Assembly (NCBI GenBank): GCA_013151635.1
Contig: JAADHV010000118.1
Span: 73,799-111,954 of the forward strand
Direction: 5' to 3'
Length of the DNA: 38,156 nucleotides
Source of the DNA: Deltaproteobacteria bacterium
Lineage (GTDB): Bacteria; Desulfobacterota; Desulfobacteria; Desulfobacterales; Desulfobacteraceae
Shown here: positions 8,956 to 19,724 of the stretch, in pieces
Numbering within the stretch: position 1 is the first letter of the stretch
How the letters are laid out: each line of letters opens with the position of its first letter
Position numbers and translations under genes: made by a program
The notes under the pieces: model-generated
The model's database searches: none
What the model saw: only the letters and a program-made list of their open reading frames with translations
Told to the model about the DNA's origin: nothing

Positions 8956-10190
8956 TTGCCCATTTCCCGGTATAAAGGGTATTGGGAACAAAGCTCTCTG
9001 ACCCCGCCAGCCACGGCATCAATATTTGACTCATCATCCAGGACATCGCAGATAAACCCGGCAATGCTTTTTGCCGCATCCTCCTCCATACCCCTGGTTG
9101 TAACAAGCGGAAGCCCTATTCTTATGCCACTTGTAATAAAAGGACCTCTCTTTTCATTTGGAACCGTATTTTTATTTACAGTGATACCTGCTCTGCCAAG
9201 CCTTTCTTCGGCATCCTTTCCCGAGATATCCTTTTGAGAAAAATCAACCAGCACCATGTGGTTGTCCGTTCCCCCCGAAACAAGTTTATACCCTCTTTCC
9301 ACCATTACACCGGCAAGGGCACAAGAATTTTTTATAACCTGTTTCTGGTAAGCGACAAAGGATTCATCCAGTGCTTCTTTAAAGGCAACAGCTTTTGCGG
9401 CAATCACGTGCATTAACGGGCCACCCTGTATCCCGGGAAATATCTGGCTTCCGATACTTTTTGCAAATTTTGCAGAAGACAGGATCAAACCTCCGCGAGG
9501 CCCCCGGAGTGTTTTATGGGTTGTGGAAGTGATCACGTCTGCAAATCCCACGGGACTTGGGTGGACACCTGCTGCAACCAGCCCTGCAATGTGGGCCATG
9601 TCCACCATGAAAAAGGCTCCTGCAGATTCAGCAATCTTTGCAAATCCCTTAAAATCAATAATCCTGGGATAAGCACTTGCACCTGCAATAATCAATTTTG
9701 GTTTATGCTTTTTTGCAAGATCTTCCACCTGGTTCAAGTCAATCATCTCGGTTTCAGGCGAAAGCCCGTAATGGACAAAATCAAATAATTTACCTGAAAA
9801 ACTGACAGCAGCCCCATGGGTCAGATGACCGCCATGGGAAAGATCCATGGCAAGTATTCTATCCCCCGGGTTCAAAAGGGCAAAATAAACAGCCATATTT
9901 GCCCCAGACCCGGAATGGGGTTGAACGTTTGCATACTCGACATTAAAAAGTCTCTTGGCCCGCTCAATAGCAAGGTCTTCTGCCTGGTCTACGTATTCAC
10001 AGCCGCCGTAATACCTCCTTGAAGGATATCCTTCGGCATACTTATTGGTCAGGATGGAGCCCTGGGCTTCCATGACTGCCAGGCTGACTGTATTTTCAGA
10101 AGCAATCAGGTTTAATTCATATTCCTGCCGGTCTGATTCCTGTTCAATAATTTTTGAAATTTCCAGATCAGTTTGATTAACATACCCCAT
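8952..10190 (-). CDS. glyA: serine hydroxymethyltransferase
   Basis: A 412-aa PLP enzyme that interconverts serine and glycine with transfer of a one-carbon unit to tetrahydrofolate. Seen are [10 protein letters not shown] near 27-36, [18 protein letters not shown] near 51-68, the SGSGAN block and the PLP lysine at about 226 in [14 protein letters not shown]. The chosen ATG at 10190 has AGGTG six bases upstream. A GTG at 10199 is in frame but forms part of that ribosome-binding site. It follows rpiB by 23 bases. The rpiB-glyA-dCMP deaminase-nrdR-rib order is common in Deltaproteobacteria and many other groups. Confidence 0.97.
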   Translation of the reverse strand: MGYVNQTDLEISKIIEQESDRQEYELNLIASENTVSLAVMEAQGSILTNKYAEGYPSRRYYGGCEYVDQAEDLAIERAKRLFNVEYANVQPHSGSGANMAVYFALLNPGDRILAMDLSHGGHLTHGAAVSFSGKLFDFVHYGLSPETEMIDLNQVEDLAKKHKPKLIIAGASAYPRIIDFKGFAKIAESAGAFFMVDMAHIAGLVAAGVHPSPVGFADVITSTTHKTLRGPRGGLILSSAKFAKSIGSQIFPGIQGGPLMHVIAAKAVAFKEALDESFVAYQKQVIKNSCALAGVMVERGYKLVSGGTDNHMVLVDFSQKDISGKDAEERLGRAGITVNKNTVPNEKRGPFITSGIRIGLPLVTTRGMEEDAAKSIAGFICDVLDDESNIDAVAGGVRELCSQYPLYREMGK

Positions 10191-10213
10191 TTTATTCACC
10201 TATCCCAAAAAAA

Positions 10214-10654
10214 CTAATTATCAATGCTTTTAATGCGCTCAAGATGCCGCCCCCCTTCAAATCCGGTGTCCAACCAGGTTTGAACAAGTTCAAAGGCAAG
10301 TATATCTCCCACGATCCGGCCGCCTAGGACCAGGATATTGGAATCATTGTGAACCCTGCTCATCTTTGCTGAAAAAACATCGGAACAAAGGGCTGCCCTG
10401 ACATTTAAAAACCTGTTGGCCACAATAGACATGCCAAGCCCGGTACCGCAAAGCAGGACTCCTTTTAAGTACCTGCCTTTTGAAACAGCACTGGCAACTT
10501 TTTTCCCGTAATCCACATAATTTACAGATTCGGTGCTATCTGTTCCCGCATCCTCGACACTATAGCCTTTATCAACAAGATAAGTTTTAATTTTTTCCTT
10601 GAGCTCATAGGCTGCATGGTCACTTCCAATGATAATGGACTTGTCTTTATCCAT
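10214..10654 (-). CDS. rpiB: ribose-5-phosphate isomerase B
   Basis: A 146-aa RpiB/LacAB-family sugar isomerase that interconverts ribose 5-phosphate and ribulose 5-phosphate, the latter being a substrate for riboflavin synthesis. Visible are IIIGSDHAAYELK near 7-19 (Asp and His of the phosphate/sugar site), LLCGTGLGMSIVANR with the catalytic-type Cys and the following anion-hole Gly-Thr-Gly, and HNDSNILVLGGR. It lies 15 bases after acpP. Placement ahead of ribBA, which needs ribulose 5-phosphate, makes metabolic sense but could be accidental. Confidence 0.95.
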   Translation of the reverse strand: MDKDKSIIIGSDHAAYELKEKIKTYLVDKGYSVEDAGTDSTESVNYVDYGKKVASAVSKGRYLKGVLLCGTGLGMSIVANRFLNVRAALCSDVFSAKMSRVHNDSNILVLGGRIVGDILAFELVQTWLDTGFEGGRHLERIKSIDN

Positions 10655-10669
10655 CTTATTTACCCTTTT

Positions 10670-10903
10670 TCAAGATTTGGCTTTGATAAAATCAATGGCA
10701 TCCTGGACAGTGAGCAGCTTTTCAGCGTCATCATCATCAATCTCAATCTCAAAGATTTCTTCCATTGACATAACCAGTTCAACGATTGTCAAGGAATCAG
10801 CACCTAGATCCTCGATTAAAGATGCCTCCGGGACAATATCCTCGATATCAATCTCGGGAATCTTCTGGGCGATCACTTTTTTTATTTTTGTTTCAACAGT
10901 CAT
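10670..10903 (-). CDS. acpP: acyl carrier protein
   Basis: A 77-aa acidic helical protein with the phosphopantetheine attachment motif GADSLTIVELVMSMEE; the Ser is residue 37. It carries growing acyl chains in type II fatty-acid synthesis. The gene lies 21 bases after rpmF and 15 before rpiB. In many bacteria rpmF-plsX-fabH-fabD-fabG-acpP form the fab cluster; here rpmF and acpP abut and the intervening genes are absent. The motif leaves little doubt it is an ACP, but a specialised rather than housekeeping ACP is possible if another acpP exists elsewhere. Confidence 0.93.
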   Translation of the reverse strand: MTVETKIKKVIAQKIPEIDIEDIVPEASLIEDLGADSLTIVELVMSMEEIFEIEIDDDDAEKLLTVQDAIDFIKAKS

Positions 10904-10924
10904 AGTTTAGACTGGCTCCTTTAA

Positions 10925-11113
10925 CTATTCTTCGTCTTGCGCCTGATCGTTTACATTTCTTCCTTTATAAGCTCCGCACTCAGGGCAGGCGGTATGGGGA
11001 AGTTTCGGTTCCTGACATTCAGGGCATACACTCACTGTGGGAGCGCTTGTTTTGTAATGTGTCCGTCTTTTTCTGCCCCTTGCTTTGGAATTCTTCTGCT
11101 TTGGTACTGCCAT
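10925..11113 (-). CDS. rpmF: 50S ribosomal protein L32
   Basis: A 62-aa L32 with the invariant N-terminus MAVPKQKNSKARGRKRR. It keeps both CxxC pairs, CPECQEPK and CPECGAYKG, so it is the zinc-binding (C+) form rather than the zinc-independent form used under zinc starvation. TTAGGAGAGA precedes the ATG. As the first gene after the divergent gltX, it heads the long minus-strand operon. Confidence 0.97.
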   Translation of the reverse strand: MAVPKQKNSKARGRKRRTHYKTSAPTVSVCPECQEPKLPHTACPECGAYKGRNVNDQAQDEE

Positions 11114-11180
11114 TGATCTCTCCTAACTATATTATTTCATTTGAATTTCTATTATCACATAGAAAATTATAAAACATATT

Positions 11181-11209
11181 TAATTACCCTAATTTCCCAA
11201 AACTGTCAA
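11181..11209 (-). promoter_or_regulatory. candidate sigma70-type promoter for the rpmF-acpP-rib operon
   Basis: The 179-base divergent spacer between rpmF and gltX holds a perfect TTGACA (complement of 11204-11209) followed 17 bases on by TAATTA (11181-11186), which is a poor -10. A better -10-like TATAAT lies further downstream (complement of 11167-11172) without a matching -35. The start site would be about 60 bases before rpmF. No clear gltX promoter pair was found in the spacer. Confidence 0.4.
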
Positions 11210-11292
11210 GAAATTAAACATGTTGCCCAACTCTAAGTTTTATGGTACTTAAGGTCTCGATTTTACACTATATTTATTTTAACGGAGAACAA

Positions 11293-12696
11293 ATGGATAC
11301 AATTATCACGAGGTTTCCCCCCTCCCCCACAGGATACCTTCACATTGGCGGGGCAAGGACAGCGCTTTTTAACTGGCTTTATGCAAAAAAAACAAAAGGA
11401 AAATTCGTTTTAAGAATTGAGGATACAGATGCTGCCCGCTCCACAAAAGAGTCTGTGGATGCCATATTGGAATCCCTGGAATGGCTTGGAATTGACTGGG
11501 ATGAAGGCCCGTATTTCCAGACCGAAAGATACCATATTTACGATGAATACATAGAAAAACTGGTTGAATCAGGGGCTGCCTATTATTGCTCCTGCACCCA
11601 GGATGAAGTAAATAAAATGAGGCAAAAAGCAAAAACCATGGGGTTAAAGCCCATGTATAACGGCAAATGCAGGGACAAAAATCTAAAAAAAGGTGACAAT
11701 ACAGTTGTCCGCCTTAAAACTCCTGACTCAGGCGTTACCATTGTAAAGGATATTGTAAAGGGTGATACGGCATTTCAAAACTCTGAAATAGATGATTTTA
11801 TTATAAGGAGAAGCGATGGCTCAGCCATGTATAATCTGGCCGTTGTGATTGATGACCTGACCATGGGAATAAATACTGTCATAAGAGGGGATGACCATTT
11901 GATAAACACTCCCAAACAGATATTGATATACAAGGCCCTTGGAGCCGGCATCCCTCTTTTCGGCCATGTCCCCATGGTCCTGGGGTCTGACAAATCACGC
12001 CTCAGCAAGCGTCACGGTGCTATGTCGGTTGGGGAATACAGGAAAATGGGATTTTTGCCCGATGCCATGATAAATTATCTTGTAAGGCTTGGATGGTCCC
12101 ATGGAGACCAGGAATTTTTTAAAAGAGAGGATCTCATTGAAAAATTTGATCTGGAACACCTTGGCCGGTCTGCGTCCATGTTTGACACAGATAAACTTAT
12201 GGCGTTGAATTCAAAGCACATTCAAAGCAGCAGTCCGGAAATTCTTGCCGGCCACCTTATATTTCATTTAAAAAACCTTGGAATTAAAGCTGCAAATGAT
12301 GCTTTTACAAGAGGGGTAATAAAAACCCTTCAGCCAAGGAGCAAAACCCTTGTTGAAATGGCAAAAGGAGCTTCCTTCTATTATCTGGATGAGGTTGAGT
12401 TTGATGCAAAAGCTGCAAAAAAATTTTTAAAACCTGATATTCTGAATGTATTGCAAAAAGCCGGAGATTATATCAAAGCCCTTGAAGAATACAACCAGGA
12501 CGAACTTGAAGGCGTTTTCAAACAGATCATGGAAGAAACCAAGCTTAAATTTGGAAAAATAGCCCAGCCCATCAGGGTTGCCATTACAGGCACCACAGTG
12601 AGTCCCGGTATCTTTGAAATGCTGCTGGCCCTTGGCCGGGAAAAAACCATTCAGAGAATAAAAACAGCCATCATCTTTATTCAAGGTAAAGAATAA
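11293..12696 (+). CDS. gltX: glutamyl-tRNA synthetase
   Basis: A 467-aa class I synthetase that charges tRNA with glutamate. The N-terminus carries RFPPSPTGYLHIGGAR (HIGH-type motif at 17-20), followed by LRIEDTDAARS. The KMSKS-type motif is SDKSRLSKRHG in the catalytic core, and the C-terminal half is the helical anticodon-binding domain. An upstream in-frame ATG at 11242 is rejected: GGAG lies six bases before 11293, and MDTIITRFPPSP matches the family start. With GatCAB also encoded here, the enzyme could be discriminating or non-discriminating; sequence alone does not settle which. Its 3' end overlaps the Memo gene on the other strand by 16 bases. Confidence 0.97.
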   Translation: MDTIITRFPPSPTGYLHIGGARTALFNWLYAKKTKGKFVLRIEDTDAARSTKESVDAILESLEWLGIDWDEGPYFQTERYHIYDEYIEKLVESGAAYYCSCTQDEVNKMRQKAKTMGLKPMYNGKCRDKNLKKGDNTVVRLKTPDSGVTIVKDIVKGDTAFQNSEIDDFIIRRSDGSAMYNLAVVIDDLTMGINTVIRGDDHLINTPKQILIYKALGAGIPLFGHVPMVLGSDKSRLSKRHGAMSVGEYRKMGFLPDAMINYLVRLGWSHGDQEFFKREDLIEKFDLEHLGRSASMFDTDKLMALNSKHIQSSSPEILAGHLIFHLKNLGIKAANDAFTRGVIKTLQPRSKTLVEMAKGASFYYLDEVEFDAKAAKKFLKPDILNVLQKAGDYIKALEEYNQDELEGVFKQIMEETKLKFGKIAQPIRVAITGTTVSPGIFEMLLALGREKTIQRIKTAIIFIQGKE

Positions 12697-13535
12697 AGGA
12701 TTCCGGAATATCCGACAAAACTTTTGGAAGCTGATTTTTCAAAACTTGTGGCGTAGTCAAGCTTTACTGCCCTGACTGCGCCAAGTTTTTTTAAAGCAGC
12801 TGATGCAGCAGCAGCAGCTCCGGGGCAGCACATATTTTTTTGTTCCAGTCCCTGAGCAATAATCTTTGTTTCGTCCATTTCCATCATTGCTGCTATAGCA
12901 TTTTTATCATTTTTATTTTTCACCCATTCCACTGCCTTTTCGCCTGTTCCTGTCGGTGTAAAGCCGAAATCAGGTCCATAATGTGTCATATCTGTTGAGC
13001 CGATAACCCTGATATTTTTTGACAGATTTTTTGCCTCCTCCACTGACATGCTGCCTATAATGGATGCAAAAAATGACGGTGCAACGCCGCAGACCACTAT
13101 TTTTGCTTCAGGATAAAAGTATTTAATAAACGGGTATTGAAGTTCAAGAGTATTATCATCAGGGAATTTCAAAGGGGATCTTTGACGTATACTGATACCA
13201 CCAGAAATCTTATCTGCAAGCTCCCTGTCAACCTCAATATCACCAAAAGGTGTTTCAATACTCCCGCGGGTCAAAATAAAAGGTTCCGACTGCTTATGCA
13301 TATGGGCGCCAAACAATATTACCGTATCAATTCTGTCGTCGGATTTAAGAGAGGCAATGACCCTGCAGGCAATGGATCCTGAATAGTACCAGCCGGCATG
13401 GGGGACGATCCCGCCCATAAAGCCGCCTTTAAAAGAGCCTTGTTTTTCCTTTAAAAAACCTTTTATGGATGATTCACACTCTTTTGCCTTTGCAGGATAC
13501 CAGGACCCTGCAAAAGCCATTTTTTTTCTTTCCAT
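12681..13535 (-). CDS. Memo-family protein (AmmeMemoRadiSam system protein B)
   Basis: A 284-aa Memo/LigB-fold protein. Conserved blocks are AFAGSWYPA near the start, GGIVPHAGWYYSGSIA with a metal-type His, ILFGAHMHKQSEPF, LELQYPFIKYFYPEA and GSTDMTHYGPDFGFTP. The family is known from a genomic triad with AMMECR1 and a radical SAM protein; neither partner is in the window. Its biochemical role in bacteria is unsettled. The start at 13535 is placed seven bases after AGGAGG; ATGs at 13538 and 13553 are alternatives, the last lying upstream of that ribosome-binding site. It follows hypB directly and ends inside the end of gltX. Confidence 0.9.
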   Translation of the reverse strand: MERKKMAFAGSWYPAKAKECESSIKGFLKEKQGSFKGGFMGGIVPHAGWYYSGSIACRVIASLKSDDRIDTVILFGAHMHKQSEPFILTRGSIETPFGDIEVDRELADKISGGISIRQRSPLKFPDDNTLELQYPFIKYFYPEAKIVVCGVAPSFFASIIGSMSVEEAKNLSKNIRVIGSTDMTHYGPDFGFTPTGTGEKAVEWVKNKNDKNAIAAMMEMDETKIIAQGLEQKNMCCPGAAAAASAALKKLGAVRAVKLDYATSFEKSASKSFVGYSGILYSLP

Positions 13536-13553
13536 CATCCCCCCCTCCTTCAT

Positions 13554-14228
13554 TTAAAGTCCTGTTCCGGTTTTTTCAAACACATTGATTTTCAGCCACT
13601 CAAGCCAGGGTTCAAACCCTTCTTCTGTCTTGGCGGAAATCTCAAACACAGGCAGGCGGGGATGCACCTTTTTCATGTTATCCACTGCAAGGCCGGCATC
13701 AAAATCAAGATATGGCAGCAAATCAATCTTGTTTAAGATGGCAACATCAGCCACCCTGAACATCAACGGGTATTTCAAGGGTTTGTCTTCCCCTTCGGTC
13801 ACGCTTAGGACGACGACCCTTGCATCCTCACCAATATCAAATTCAGCAGGGCACACAAGGTTCCCTATATTTTCCACGATAAGAAGGTCAAGATCCCCGC
13901 AACCAAGCCGCTGGGCTGAATCAAGGATCAGGTTTGCCGCCAGGTGGCAGTCACCGCCGAATTTATCAGTATTGATCTGGGTCACCCTGGCACCTGTCAC
14001 TTCCAGCCTGTCAGCGTCGTTGGTGGTGCAGATATCTCCTACAATCACCCCGACCCGTATACCCGGCATCAGCTTGCCTAAGGTTCTGCAAAGAGTCTCC
14101 GTCTTGCCCGAACCCGGTGATGACATCATGTTCAGTACAAAGGTATTATGCTTTTTAAAAAATTGCCTGTTAATATCTGCCTGTGTCTCGTTGGCTTCAA
14201 GAACTTTTTTTTGAATATTTATTTCCAT
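13554..14228 (-). CDS. hypB: hydrogenase nickel incorporation GTPase HypB
   Basis: A 224-aa SIMIBI GTPase that drives nickel delivery to [NiFe] hydrogenase with HypA. The P-loop is SSPGSGKT (about 36-43). The metal site of the G domain is seen as GGDCHLAANL (C94, H95) and NIGNLVCPAEF (C126). The guanine motif is NKID near 166-169. The N-terminus has neither the CxxCGC nickel motif nor a His-rich tail, so it is the short form without a nickel store. It follows hypA by 39 bases. No other hyp genes or hydrogenase subunits are in the window. Confidence 0.95.
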   Translation of the reverse strand: MEINIQKKVLEANETQADINRQFFKKHNTFVLNMMSSPGSGKTETLCRTLGKLMPGIRVGVIVGDICTTNDADRLEVTGARVTQINTDKFGGDCHLAANLILDSAQRLGCGDLDLLIVENIGNLVCPAEFDIGEDARVVVLSVTEGEDKPLKYPLMFRVADVAILNKIDLLPYLDFDAGLAVDNMKKVHPRLPVFEISAKTEEGFEPWLEWLKINVFEKTGTGL

Positions 14229-14267
14229 TTTTCCGCCCGTCTTTATTATTTTGGTTTATATTTTTAA

Positions 14268-14615
14268 TTAATCTGCAAGCTCAAGGGAGGTTATTTCAAT
14301 TTCCCTTCCTGTGAGCATTTCAACATCCCCGTCTTCACAAAACGGACATTTAAATACAGGTCCTGTAAGTTCCCATCCATTATTACAGGATTTACAATGA
14401 ACCGTTACCGGAACAAAGTCAATATCCAGCCTGGCATCCTCTAAAGGTGTATCTTTTGCAATGATTTCAAAACAAAAAGTCAAACTGTGCTCAACCACGG
14501 ATGCAAGTTTTCCGATTTTCAAATTAAGTATTTCAACCTTTGGATTCTCAATATCATCAGGGATAGAATCTATTGCGATTTTAACCAGCTCCTGGGCGAT
14601 CCCCATTTCATGCAT
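14268..14615 (-). CDS. hypA: hydrogenase maturation nickel chaperone HypA
   Basis: A 115-aa metallochaperone. It starts MHEMGIAQELVKIA, giving the nickel-binding N-terminal Met-His. Its zinc domain has two CxxC pairs, at about 74/77 (CKSCNNGWE) and 90/93 (CPFCED). Most HypA proteins read MHE(M/L)SIA; Gly at position 5 is a minor variant. It pairs with the downstream hypB and lies 48 bases after tgt. Confidence 0.95.
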   Translation of the reverse strand: MHEMGIAQELVKIAIDSIPDDIENPKVEILNLKIGKLASVVEHSLTFCFEIIAKDTPLEDARLDIDFVPVTVHCKSCNNGWELTGPVFKCPFCEDGDVEMLTGREIEITSLELAD

Positions 14616-14663
14616 ATATTTTGCTTCCTTATACTAATGGTGATAATAACCTGCCATAAGGCT

Positions 14664-16862
<2,199 letters not shown>

Positions 16863-16863
<1 letters not shown>

Positions 16864-17054
16864 CAGCGGCCATCCATTGCAAAATAAAGGATTAAAAGCC
16901 CTGCAAACATGAGAACAAACCCGAACTTTCTTAAGTTTGCATCATCAAGGCCCATAATAGTTTTAACCATTTCCTTCATTTTATTGGGAAACATAAAATA
17001 TGGCAGCCCTTCAACAATCATGACCATGCCTATGACAGAAAAGAAAAATTTCAT
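16863..17054 (-). CDS. DUF2065 small membrane protein
   Basis: A 63-aa protein with two hydrophobic segments (about 3-22 and 43-59) separated by a polar, Lys/Asp-containing loop. The VEGLPYFMFPNKMK stretch and RKFGFVLMFAGLLILYF tail match the DUF2065 (YjeT-like) family, whose function is unknown. It shares one base with the start of queA, so it is translated with the queuosine genes. A clear promoter was not seen in the 283-base spacer upstream. Confidence 0.8.
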
Positions 17055-17271
17055 GTAAAACCAATTCCTTTGAATTTAGAACCAAACTTATTGTTGCTAC
17101 TAACTATTACAATCAAAATATCTTTGCAAATCTTTTTTCAATATTTCAATTATTCTCAAACCCTTGGCAGATTGCCTGAAAATGATTCAACTCAATTTGG
17201 AAAATCAATTATTGATTTTTTTTAAGAGATAGTATGACCTGCACCTTGGCGTTGCCTAAAAAATCATTGCC

Positions 17272-17294
17272 TTATAACCTTATCAAGGTTATAA
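17272..17294. repeat. perfect inverted repeat upstream of gatB
   Basis: Arms TTATAACCTT and AAGGTTATAA (10 bp each, perfect) flank a 3-base centre (ATC) in the 283-base spacer between the DUF2065 and gatB genes. No T-run follows on either strand, so it is not an intrinsic terminator. A TTGCCT at 17252 and a TATAAC at 17273 could form a -35/-10 pair with a short 15-base spacing; if so, the repeat would overlap the -10. An operator for a dimeric regulator is the best reading, but it is unproven. Confidence 0.6.
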
Positions 17295-17337
17295 AGACAG
17301 GTTATGATTGATTAAAATATAAGGGAAGTAATGCGTT

Positions 17338-18765
17338 ATGCAGTTTGAACCTGTCATCGGTCTTGAAGTCCATGCACAATTAAAAACCAAAACCAAAATT
17401 TTCTGCGGCTGTTCAACCAAATTCGGGGAAACACCAAATGCCAATACCTGTCCTGTCTGCACGGGTATGCCGGGGGTGCTGCCGGTCTTAAACAAACAAG
17501 CGGTCACATTTGCCATCAGGGCTGCTCTTGCAACTAATTGCAAAATCAACAGCGAGAGCCGGTTTGACCGGAAAAATTATTTTTATCCTGACCTTCCAAA
17601 AGGATACCAGATTTCCCAGTATGCAGCCCCCATTGCCGAACACGGCTTTCTTGAAATTGAAACAAAAGCCGCAGGCATAAGAAAAATCGGCATTACACGG
17701 ATCCACATGGAAGAAGATGCAGGAAAGCTCATCCACGATCCTGAAAGAGCCAGAAGCATGGTGGATTTAAACAGGACCGGTGTTCCCCTTATTGAAATCG
17801 TGAGTGAGCCTGATATCAGGACAGCAAAAGAGGCTGGCGCCTATTTAAGGAAACTTCATTCAATCTTAAAATATATTGATGTCTGTGACGGTAACATGGA
17901 AGAAGGAAGCTTCAGGTGTGATGCCAATATTTCATTAAGGCCCGTGGGCCAAAAAGAATTTGGCATAAGGAGCGAACTTAAAAACCTCAACTCTTTTAAA
18001 AATGTTGAAAAAGCAATTTCATATGAAATAGAACGCCAGACATATATCCTGGAACAAGGTAAAAAAGTTATCCAGGAAACAAGGTTGTATGATCCTTCAA
18101 ACGATAAGACACATTCCATGAGAGGGAAAGAAGAAGCCCATGATTACAGGTATTTTCCCGATCCTGACCTTGTACCTCTTATAGTTGATGAAACCTGGAT
18201 TGAAAAAGTTGAAAAAGAGCTGCCTGAACTGCCGGATGAAAAACGCCGAAGATTTATAAGCCAGTATCAGCTTTCTGAGTATGATGCGAAAATTTTAACT
18301 TCATCCATTGAGCTTGCCGGTTTTTTTGAAGAAACCGCCGTCTCTTTAAAAGATAAAAAACAGGCGGCCAACTGGATCATGACAACTTTGCTTGGCATGC
18401 TCAATACAAAAGGAATAAGCATTGCAGAATCTCCTGTCACGGCAAAGTCTTTTTCAAAATTACTCTTTCTCATTGAAAACAGAACAATTAATGCAAATGC
18501 CGGCAAAACCGTGTTTGAAGAAATGACCAAATCCTTGAAAGATCCTGAAACCATTGTAAAGGAAAAAGGACTTGAACAGGTATCTGATAAATCCCAGCTT
18601 GAAACAATGGTCGATGATATCATCAATAAAAACCCTGATGAAGCTGATGCATACAAGAATGGTAAAACCAAACTTTTCAGCTTTTTCATGGGCCAGGTCA
18701 TGAAAAAAACCCGCGGCAAGGCTGACCCTGAAATTGTGACCTTGCTGCTTAAAAATAAACTTTAA
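17338..18765 (+). CDS. gatB: Asp-tRNA(Asn)/Glu-tRNA(Gln) amidotransferase subunit B
   Basis: A 475-aa GatB, the kinase/tRNA-binding subunit that activates the side chain of misacylated tRNA. Seen are [20 protein letters not shown] at the start, FCGCSTKFG and CPVCTGMPG (zinc cysteines), [18 protein letters not shown], and [10 protein letters not shown]. The C-terminal 150 residues are the GatB/YqeY tail domain. The start has AAGGGAAG nine bases upstream; an out-of-frame ATG at 17331 stops after a few codons. The partners gatC and gatA lie together on the other strand about 8 kb away. Confidence 0.97.
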   Translation: MQFEPVIGLEVHAQLKTKTKIFCGCSTKFGETPNANTCPVCTGMPGVLPVLNKQAVTFAIRAALATNCKINSESRFDRKNYFYPDLPKGYQISQYAAPIAEHGFLEIETKAAGIRKIGITRIHMEEDAGKLIHDPERARSMVDLNRTGVPLIEIVSEPDIRTAKEAGAYLRKLHSILKYIDVCDGNMEEGSFRCDANISLRPVGQKEFGIRSELKNLNSFKNVEKAISYEIERQTYILEQGKKVIQETRLYDPSNDKTHSMRGKEEAHDYRYFPDPDLVPLIVDETWIEKVEKELPELPDEKRRRFISQYQLSEYDAKILTSSIELAGFFEETAVSLKDKKQAANWIMTTLLGMLNTKGISIAESPVTAKSFSKLLFLIENRTINANAGKTVFEEMTKSLKDPETIVKEKGLEQVSDKSQLETMVDDIINKNPDEADAYKNGKTKLFSFFMGQVMKKTRGKADPEIVTLLLKNKL

Positions 18766-18777
18766 CGGAGTATAATT

Positions 18778-19413
18778 TTGAAAAAGATCCCTTCCCCCAG
18801 ATTTTTTATATTAAGTTCAATTGTTTTTATTCTTATCTTGTGTTCTTCTTTCAATGCATTTGCAAAAACATCACAGAAAATTGCCATACTTCCCTTTGAA
18901 ATGATTTCGCCTGAAAAAATAACCTATATTCAATCGGGAATTTTAAAAATGCTTCATTCCAGGTTAGTATGGAAAAATCATGTGGCTGTTGTTGAAAAAA
19001 AACTGGTTAAAGCAGGATTAAACGCAATAAAGTCCAAGGACCATAACCTGCTTATAAAAAAAATAGCAAAGCTTACCAATTCAGACTATATCCTGACGGG
19101 AAGCATTACTCAATTTTCCAACGCATTCAGCATTGATGCCAAAGTTTATGACATTAAAAATAAAAAATACTTAACTTTTTTTGAGCAGTCAAAAAAAATC
19201 GATGATGTTATTCCAAAGCTGAATGTTATTGCAGCCAAAATAAATAAAAAAATATTTGGACGGAAAACTGTTGTCTATGAACAGCTTGCAAAAGAACAGA
19301 AAGAAAAGGCTGAACAATGGAAACGACAAAACCCTGAAAAAATGATGCCGATGATTCCAAAAGGAGAACAGGAAGAAAAATCCTCTCCCTGGAAATTCTG
19401 GGAATATTTATAG
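18778..19413 (+). CDS. secreted TolB-N/CsgG-like protein, paralogue of the porin-adjacent repeat protein
   Basis: A 211-aa protein with a signal peptide (hydrophobic residues about 9-24, ending NAFA). The start codon is TTG; ACGGAG lies a normal distance upstream and 12 bases after the gatB stop, so it is co-transcribed with gatB. The body (about 33-160) matches the N-terminal domain of the protein at 21600-23222: KIAILPFEM against KVAVCPLEM, IL..MLHSRL against LF.MLSSRL, and DYILTGSIT against DYILFGSLT. This alpha/beta pattern is seen in TolB N-terminal and CsgG-like proteins. The tail is Lys/Glu-rich, then Trp/Pro-rich, with no repeats. Function unknown; a periplasmic or outer-membrane role is inferred. 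Confidence 0.7.
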   Translation: MKKIPSPRFFILSSIVFILILCSSFNAFAKTSQKIAILPFEMISPEKITYIQSGILKMLHSRLVWKNHVAVVEKKLVKAGLNAIKSKDHNLLIKKIAKLTNSDYILTGSITQFSNAFSIDAKVYDIKNKKYLTFFEQSKKIDDVIPKLNVIAAKINKKIFGRKTVVYEQLAKEQKEKAEQWKRQNPEKMMPMIPKGEQEEKSSPWKFWEYL

Positions 19414-19724
19414 CGTATTGAGGTACAACGATTATCAGCTGCCAGCCATGCCACGAAGAACTGAACATGGATAAAGCTGAAGAAAGCGGAGTGAAAACCA
19501 GAAACCTGCACTGGTTGCTGATCAGTTTCCACCCTCAGCTTTTAATAATCATATGCTTTGGGTAATATTATTCATGAGGTAATACCGCACGGTTACATTT
19601 AACGTGAGGCAATGTGCGCACGCAATATATCTTTGTTGTAATTTTTTATTCTGCTATTTCCCCATAATTTTTCCAGCTCAACCCGTTGCTGCTGTCTTTT
19701 TATAATTTTTTAAGCCACCATATA
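19414..19724. other. gene-poor spacer, no clear feature
   Basis: About 310 bases between the TolB-N-like gene and the ATPase remnant. No start codon with a ribosome-binding site, terminator or RNA gene was recognised. On the minus strand about 19640-19700 reads SNGLSWKNYGEIAE in one frame, possibly a further scrap of the DUF4143 C-terminus. On the plus strand a 44-codon frame without a start contains CQPCH; this is judged to be chance. Confidence 0.4.

Noticed and set aside
10191-10199. Longer glyA start at GTG 10199
   Set aside because: This GTG is part of the AGGTG ribosome-binding site for the ATG at 10190.
13585-14214. Plus-strand open frame of 209 codons opposite hypB
   Set aside because: HypB motifs on the minus strand explain the region; the antisense product is low-complexity Ser/Arg/Pro.
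17055-17337. Possible small RNA or tRNA in the DUF2065-gatB spacer
   Set aside because: No cloverleaf or T-run terminator; only the inverted repeat stands out.
19414-19570. Plus-strand 44-codon frame with a CxxCH (CQPCH), reminiscent of a c-type heme site
   Set aside because: No start codon, no signal peptide and only one motif; a chance occurrence in a decayed spacer is more likely.
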